Shown one piece after another: positions 58,288-64,000 of a DNA stretch of 64,000 nucleotides. A program made the translations under genes and the position numbers. Source of the DNA: Enoplolaimus lenunculus (taxonomy: Eukaryota; Nematoda; Enoplea; Enoplida; Thoracostomopsidae); NCBI GenBank assembly GCA_030248215.1, contig JASANG010004043.1, forward strand, positions 186,001 to 250,000. The letters are read 5' to 3'. Below the pieces are notes generated by a model. That model ran no database searches. It worked only from the letters and a program-made list of their open reading frames with translations, and was not told the DNA's origin. Position 1 is the first letter of the stretch, and every line of letters starts with the position of its first letter.

Positions 58288-58583
58288 CCCATCGCCAGCC
58301 GAGTACCCATTTCGAGTTGGAGTTCCACTTGTAGATGGCATATCGATATTATTTTCGTTTGCTGTAAAGTTATTATTTTGACTTAACGAATTAGGATTAT
58401 TCACAAACTGTTCTGCCGATTTTGCACTCTGATCTCGAGTTCCCTGAGCCAGTAATTGAGTTGACTGAGGATTGAAAATTTCAATCGAACAATAAGATCC
58501 GGCACGACAGATTAGCAATGGTGGTTGCTCTTTGGAAGCCCTACTGTTTGGCCGAGATTTTGATGCAGCAACGCGTACGATGC
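58288..58583 (-). CDS. Duplicate exon copy B, second N-terminal exon
   Basis: Acceptor gttcgcag|GC (phase 1 in, matching the exon at 59127-59310) and donor GGG|gtaagt (phase 0 out, matching the DPYS/CRMP exon at 41853). Codes 98 residues: GIVRVAASKSRPNSRAS, AGSYCSIEIFNPQST, then an Asn/Ser-rich region ending GYSAGDG. Joined to the first exon and the DPYS core it would give a 735-residue long form, comparable in layout to long CRMP isoforms with extended N termini. The sequence of the extension does not resemble those that I know, so the link rests on strand, order and phase. Confidence 0.65.
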
Positions 58584-59126
58584 CTGCGAACGGAAACAGT
58601 TTGACCTCAAATTGCAATATAAAAAGTTAAACGCAACTCCAGATTACTGTAACATGCGATAAAACTAATATATTGTAATAAATTATTAATCACAACGCAA
58701 ATAATATTATCTAAAACTAATAATGTTAGAAACTCTGCCGGAAATTCCAGTTTGACGTGAGAAAAATGTCAGATTGCTAAGAGAAAAAATTTTCAGCCGT
58801 ATTTCTGTTGCGTTTTGTATATCACATATCGCGAGTCCAATTAACACAAGTGGGTCATTCCGGATGCTCGGCTCCCACTGGCATCCCCCAGAAACAGTCG
58901 AATTTCGGAATTTTTTGCATATATCTGAGCTTTTCAGAACCCCTCTGATATTAAATTGTACAATTTTGTGCAAATTTATCCTGTTATATTACACAAATAA
59001 ATGCCAACATATTTTGCCTCGATATTGGGGTTGGTAACATTTACGCAAATACATAACAAACTTGTCAAATTCTGCTGAAATTTATCCTTTCGTTGAGCAA
59101 CGTAATGTTAATCTTAAAAATTCTAC

Positions 59127-59310
59127 CTGTTTCCTTGCTAATAATTCCCGCTCCAGTGGCTGCAAACGGTTGAAAATCTAAATCGTCCGGTTTGAGACTA
59201 TTTCGAACTAAAATTGCGTAAAGCGAATCCCGTGGTGCCATGGAAGCTCCTGGAAAAACATCATTACGATGTCGAAACATTGTCGCGTGAATACTGGCTA
59301 ACGTTGGCAT
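59127..59310 (-). CDS. First coding exon of the N-terminal extension
   Basis: ATG at 59310, 61 codons and donor ACAG|gtagaa (phase 1). Codes MPTLASIHATMFRHRNDVFP then GASMAPRDSLYAILVRN and SLKPDDLDFQPF. Family not recognised. The decayed twin is at 52794-52873. Confidence 0.6.
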
Positions 59311-60022
59311 TTCACTAAGTAATCGTTATTTTTCACCCTCGTTGGCTTGGGCCAACACCTCATCGCGAAGAGAACAATTAAATTTGAGGCAAAGACGCTT
59401 CTCTATTCGACTGATTGCAGACTTCTTTTAAAAGTTTTACTCGAAACTTGATCGCCGCAGTGGACGGCTCTGGGTGATTATGGAACGCCTGTAGCAATAT
59501 TGCCTCATCGCCTGTAATTCGAGCTCGAGCTGGGCATTCAGAAGTGTAGTTCTGACATCTTTAAATATATGTGCTTTTGGCGTTGATAATTTCTGATGAA
59601 AATAAACTTGTCGATAAGGTAGCCTTTGGCTCCGCGTTTGAAGTTCAAAACTTCAAAACTAAAACTCATTCTGTATGACAATGATTTAAAAGCAAAAAAA
59701 TCAATTAAATTTTTAAACTCTTTCATTCAAGTTATAAGCACGCTAGCCATAACTTGGTACATTTAGCTAGTAGAACAAAATTTAGACAACCCAAAAAATC
59801 ATCATTTCCTTTAGTCTGTAATATCGATTATGATTACCATTCGAAGCGCGATCGGTGGCTTTAAGGACGCCCTATGTTCAAAATTGAATGAGTTACCGCT
59901 ATCTTGTCAACAATCCTACTGTGTTTGGGCTTTGTAAAAGTTTTACAGCGAAAAAGAGTGTGAAAGATGTTGAAATAAATACCCGATTTTGGGGGGCCGC
60001 CCAAAAAAAACACCCAATCTCG

Positions 60023-60180
60023 TCCCCCCACCCCCCCCCCCCCCCCCCCTGTTTCCTCTCCCCCCCCCCCTGTCCTCTCCTTCCCCTCCTTCAAATTAAA
60101 AAAAATTTATTTTTTATTTTTTCTTTTTTTTTTTTTTTTCTTTTTCTTTTTTCCTCCCTCCCCACCGACCCCCTCCCCTT
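60023..60180. repeat. Long homopyrimidine tract (C-rich then T-rich)
   Basis: 60023-60092 is almost only C with a few T; 60114-60180 is T and C. It is mirror-like and could form triplex DNA. Homopolymer length here is also prone to sequencing error. Confidence 0.9.
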
Positions 60181-61844
60181 TTAAAAACTTATTGTACATA
60201 TGAGAAAGTTCAGTTCTCACGAACAATTTCTCCAAGGGTTGACCTGGTGTACAACATCCATCGAAAAACTTCTGTCATGAACAATCACCCTTTCAAAATT
60301 CATCTCATGGACAATCTTCCCCCAACGCGTATTGCGAACAGACTAACTGCGAGATTTGAAGATTTCTCCCAAGAAAACGCTATAGTAATCAATTTTCGCA
60401 TGCCCCCTGAAGGTCTTTAGCACTCTATTTATTCCCTTGTTATGAATCAGGGCTGGATTAAGGTAGTGGAAGGAACGGAGCCTATATGGCTAGCAGCCCT
60501 TTTGTTAACCACCATTCTTTTATACGCCAAAGTTTAAAAGAAATACGAAATAAAATTCACGACCGAGAGACTTTTCTAGGTTTGCACTGTCTGAAAGAAG
60601 TGTCTTATGATCCCACCAAAGTCTAATTCATGCAGAATAACTGATCCATGCACATGATAACATTATTTACAAGTCTATCTTGTTTCATGGGTGTTCGCAA
60701 TCGATTATCAATTAATTTCAGTTTTGAGACCCCTCAGTCACTCCGGCACTATTATGAATAACAACAGTTTACAAATTACCCAATATTGGGTGTTTCTGAC
60801 GTATCAAACCAGCAACCCTTTTCTAGTCAAATGCTTACAAGGCTAGAAATTGACAAGCTGTAATCAAAGATGAAAGATACCAGAGAAAGAGCTGAAGCCA
60901 AAGGTCAGTTTCTTTCAGAGCCACAAGCAAAATTTGGCAATAAAATGATGTTGAATTTGCAAATTTGAACCATAATGTTCAAAGTGTTAGCAAACACTTG
61001 TCGTTAAACTCAGTTATTTGTGAGAAACGTTAGCAAGTAAAGCAGTCAAAGTGGCCCCAAACTTGCAAACAAACGCGCAGAAAAATTCTGTTCTACTGAA
61101 AGTTCCACAACCTTCGATAAAATCCCAAAGATGCCAGAGGTCGATTTTCAACTAAAGCCAGACGCAAATCGCTTATTGTATACTGCTAACCAGCATCACC
61201 ATGCGAATATGATTGGTACAAGATTGACTCGACCTCGGTCGTGACCCACATATATATACATCCATATATATTTAGATTACATATATACATATATCAAGTT
61301 TTAAAAACTCAACCGTAGACTTTTTGAAAATTTTGCTCAACGAACGTACAAGTTTACGTAATAAAGTTTTCTCAAAAAGACTGTGACTTAAAGTTCAATG
61401 AGTACATCAGTGTTGATTTTAAGTTATTCACTCATGAAACGATGTTTACAGTCTGAACTCGGATGCACAAAAAACTTATTTCGAGGGGGTTTAAATAATT
61501 TCACAGACTTCGACGAGTTATCAGTTACGACAATAGCGGTTTGCTTGTAGATATATGTACTGCGATACTTATTATGCCGAACAGCTCTGTTTGCTTCTGA
61601 TTGGCCTAACGGAACAAAAATCACTACAAATTGCGACACAAACTCGGTAGTATTTCACAAAACTAACTTTAAAATTGAAAAAGTTGAACCAAAATTAAAT
61701 TTAACGTTGCTGTTCAATTCAATTTAGTTAAAAAAATTACTGGCTAAAAAATTGAGAGCTAAACAAACCTTCCAGTGCTAAAGAACTAAATCTTCGATTA
61801 GAGAGATTTTTACGGTATCAGGACAATCAGATGTTCCATTGACT

Positions 61845-61985
61845 CGACAATTGGTCGCTCGTGATTATAATTAGATTTACGCTTAGGCCTAGGATTACGA
61901 TTAGAATTATGCTTAGATTAATTAATTGGCTTTGTGACACTGTTGGGCGGCAAGTTGTCGGGCGACGAATCATCGTAGATCCATA
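61845..61985. mobile_element. MITE with CGACAATTGGTCGC / GGGCGGCAAGTTGTCGG ends
   Basis: Same order of motifs as 40449-40570: gactcgacaattggtcgctc, a cgcttaggcctaggat interior, gacactgttgggcggcaagt then tgtcgggcgacgaatc. Short inverted GACAA/TTGTC ends. Confidence 0.65.
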
Positions 61986-64000
61986 TTGTTCTTAGGATGC
62001 GCAGTACAACCTATCGCTTCACTAGCTGGAGACAGAAATTGTTGTAATTTTTGGACGTATTGTACCTAAACTTACAAGCGCAGCATAAACTAAATTTCCC
62101 TTTTTGTGGTATCCAAGAGCGTGGCCAGAGAAAGAGGAATGGAGAGCATTCTCCCTTCACCGAAAATTTGCCGAAATACCAAATAGGCAAAAGCATTTCC
62201 ATGTGCAAATTTCTCAAATAAAAACTTGTGTCTATGATAAGACAAGACAAACAAGACAAGAAGTTTATTTAGATCAAAAGCACGAGAAAATATGCATTTA
62301 GTATAGTGTAGTACAAACATTAAAGCCAAGTTGACAAAATCATTGAATGAGTGCAATACACCCAAATAAAGGAAACACTAGAAAGATGACATGTCCTTCT
62401 TATATCTAGCATAGCTTGGCAAATTCTGCGATGGAGTGCTGGAGGAAGGCGTTGATCCACAAATGACAAGTTACCAGTTTCTTTGTTCGAAAATACAAAA
62501 ATTTATAATAGCAGGTCGTGTTCAACCCGAAATTTTTTCTGGCCACGCGCCAGTGGTGGGAGGTATCAATTAAAGTTATCTTCAGCCACCAGCCTGGCGT
62601 GCTAAAATATTGGTTAAAACATTCGGACGTTTTTTACTATTTTTGCCTGCAGCAGTAGGGCGCCACACAATAGAAAAAACGTTGCAGGCGAACCCAGCCA
62701 GAAGGCAAACGCAATTTTAGCACTAAATCATACGGTTACATTATTTGATTCCTCCTGGTTGAGTGGCTGAACGTGGTACCTCCATGGCTCCCCAATGGCT
62801 TTAACGTGTGTAACAAATCTTTCATAAGATGTAGATGAACATTACAACTGACAAAACGACGTGTAACCGTTCACGTGGTGACCAAACAGTCATAGACACA
62901 AGGCTCGAACTCAAAATGCTTCTCGCTAAACAGACTTGCAACATTTTTACGCGTATCGATCATAGACGAACACAAGCAGCGCCGTCGATAGAGAAGTTTC
63001 GCCCCATAAACATTTCCGAAGGGGCCCCCAATAAACTTTTTCACAGCGCTATAGCAATGTGGTCAACGAAAAAAATTTTGGTTTGCCAAGATAGAGTCAC
63101 CTCCCCAATGGAGGGTTGGGGGTCGTTTCCGCCGGCTCTGAACACAAGAGGGTGTGGTTATAGGAAGCAGGGACCGTACGCAAAGCGATATTTGACTGGT
63201 GGTGACGGTGCTTCACTGAACCACTGTTATTGGTTTTCATTACAACAATCGAACGACGAACATTTTAATAGTTCAAACAAAATTAGCCCAAACTTTTGTC
63301 ACCAGGGGTGAATTCAAACAGAAACTTTTGTTACCAGGGGTGAATTCAAACAGATGAGTAGTCAGAGTTTCATTTCGAGACGAGACAATCTCATTAATAC
63401 TTCATTCCAATGGAACGTAGTGAGCCAAAAAAATTTGGATGTCTATAATTCAATACAGTATTCTAGACAGTTTTAACAGTGGTTTTCTCTGTCTCTCCAA
63501 ATATTTCGGGAGGAGATCTATCTCTCCTATCAAGCTACTTGTATTCGCCCGTGAATTGAAAGGAACGGGAGAACGTTGTCCTCAGTGGCGAATCCAAAAA
63601 TTTCTAAGAGAATGCCGCGCAAGATATAATAGCGGAAAAACTTACGAGTGAATCAAGCGAGAACCCGAACACTATTTTAGTACTAAAGTTCAATACAAAA
63701 TGGTTGTTTTGATCCCAGTTTGGGAGATCTATGCCGGGATAGCCCCCTTATATTCGCCAGCGATTTTCCTATACAAACCCTGCGCCCTGCCGACCTGCAA
63801 ATTTTGATATGCAAAGTTTACAGCTAAATGACTGAAAAAATCACGAGTTTAAAAATTTTTGCGCCTTCGACAAAATTTGCAAATGTAAAACTACTCGAGA
63901 CACGCCGCCACAGATGCGTCCTGTTTAGTGTAAAACAACAAACGACTCATTATATTTAAAAACCCTTTAAACATATCAGAGTTGCAGCCAGAATCTCACT

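Larger units (their letters stand above)
59311..64000. other. 4.7-kb right end, no recognised gene
   Basis: Contains the pyrimidine tract (60023-60180), a MITE (61845-61985), an AT microsatellite-like patch at 61250-61300 and repeat fragments (62690-62730, 63585-63735, the latter starting cagtggcgaatcca). The 158-codon frame at 62835-63311 has no family resemblance. Confidence 0.5.

Noticed and set aside
59861-60184. Gly-rich and Pro-rich frames on opposite strands
   Set aside because: They are translations of the C-rich tract.
61424-61639. 71-codon minus-strand frame that looks protein-like
   Set aside because: Composition is plausible but there is no conserved motif, no consensus donor and no partner exon.
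62835-63311. 158-codon open frame
   Set aside because: No recognisable domain, no splice support, and part of it overlaps repeat-like sequence; length alone is weak evidence.

Overview
This is an AT-rich animal (metazoan) nuclear DNA window with intron-containing genes, canonical GT-AG splice sites, a LINE, and a very dense load of short inverted-repeat DNA transposons. No bacterial operon structure is seen. One gene encodes a catalytically intact dihydropyrimidinase with an invertebrate-style CRMP tail. This, the compact introns and the MITE-rich landscape fit an invertebrate, perhaps an invertebrate chordate such as a tunicate, but the sequence alone does not fix the species.

Layout. 1-912 (+) is an open reading frame entering from the left edge with long Asn/Ser runs. 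2591-6281 (-) is a three-exon gene for a type II single-pass membrane protein with a C-terminal six-bladed beta-propeller. 6.7-23.4 kb is mostly repeat DNA (tandem arrays, foldback elements, MITEs) with a few short, weakly supported exons; the best of these is a minus-strand first exon at 12261-12375. 24626-26695 (+) is an intronless 689-residue F-box/leucine-rich-repeat gene. 30483-41853 (-) is the DPYS/CRMP gene, whose fourteen exons all join in phase. 41.9-51.4 kb is intron-like repeat DNA. 51.4-59.3 kb (-) holds a duplicated exon pair, with a decayed 5' truncated LINE between the copies. The intact pair (59310-59127 and 58583-58288) is phase-compatible with the DPYS core and could be its long N-terminal extension. 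59.3-64 kb is repeat DNA with no convincing gene.

The repeat landscape is the most unusual aspect. At least six non-autonomous DNA transposon families can be separated by their termini. They include hAT-type elements with 8-bp target duplications, TA-flanked elements, GC-rich foldback elements beside splice donors, and two unrelated families that carry internal arrays of a TTAGGC-like hexamer. That hexamer is scattered at about twenty places in the window.

The main genes appear functionally unrelated: pyrimidine catabolism or cytoskeletal signalling (DPYS/CRMP), ubiquitin-ligase substrate recognition (F-box/LRR), and a cell-surface or secretory-membrane propeller protein. No virus-derived element, CRISPR array or rRNA was recognised.
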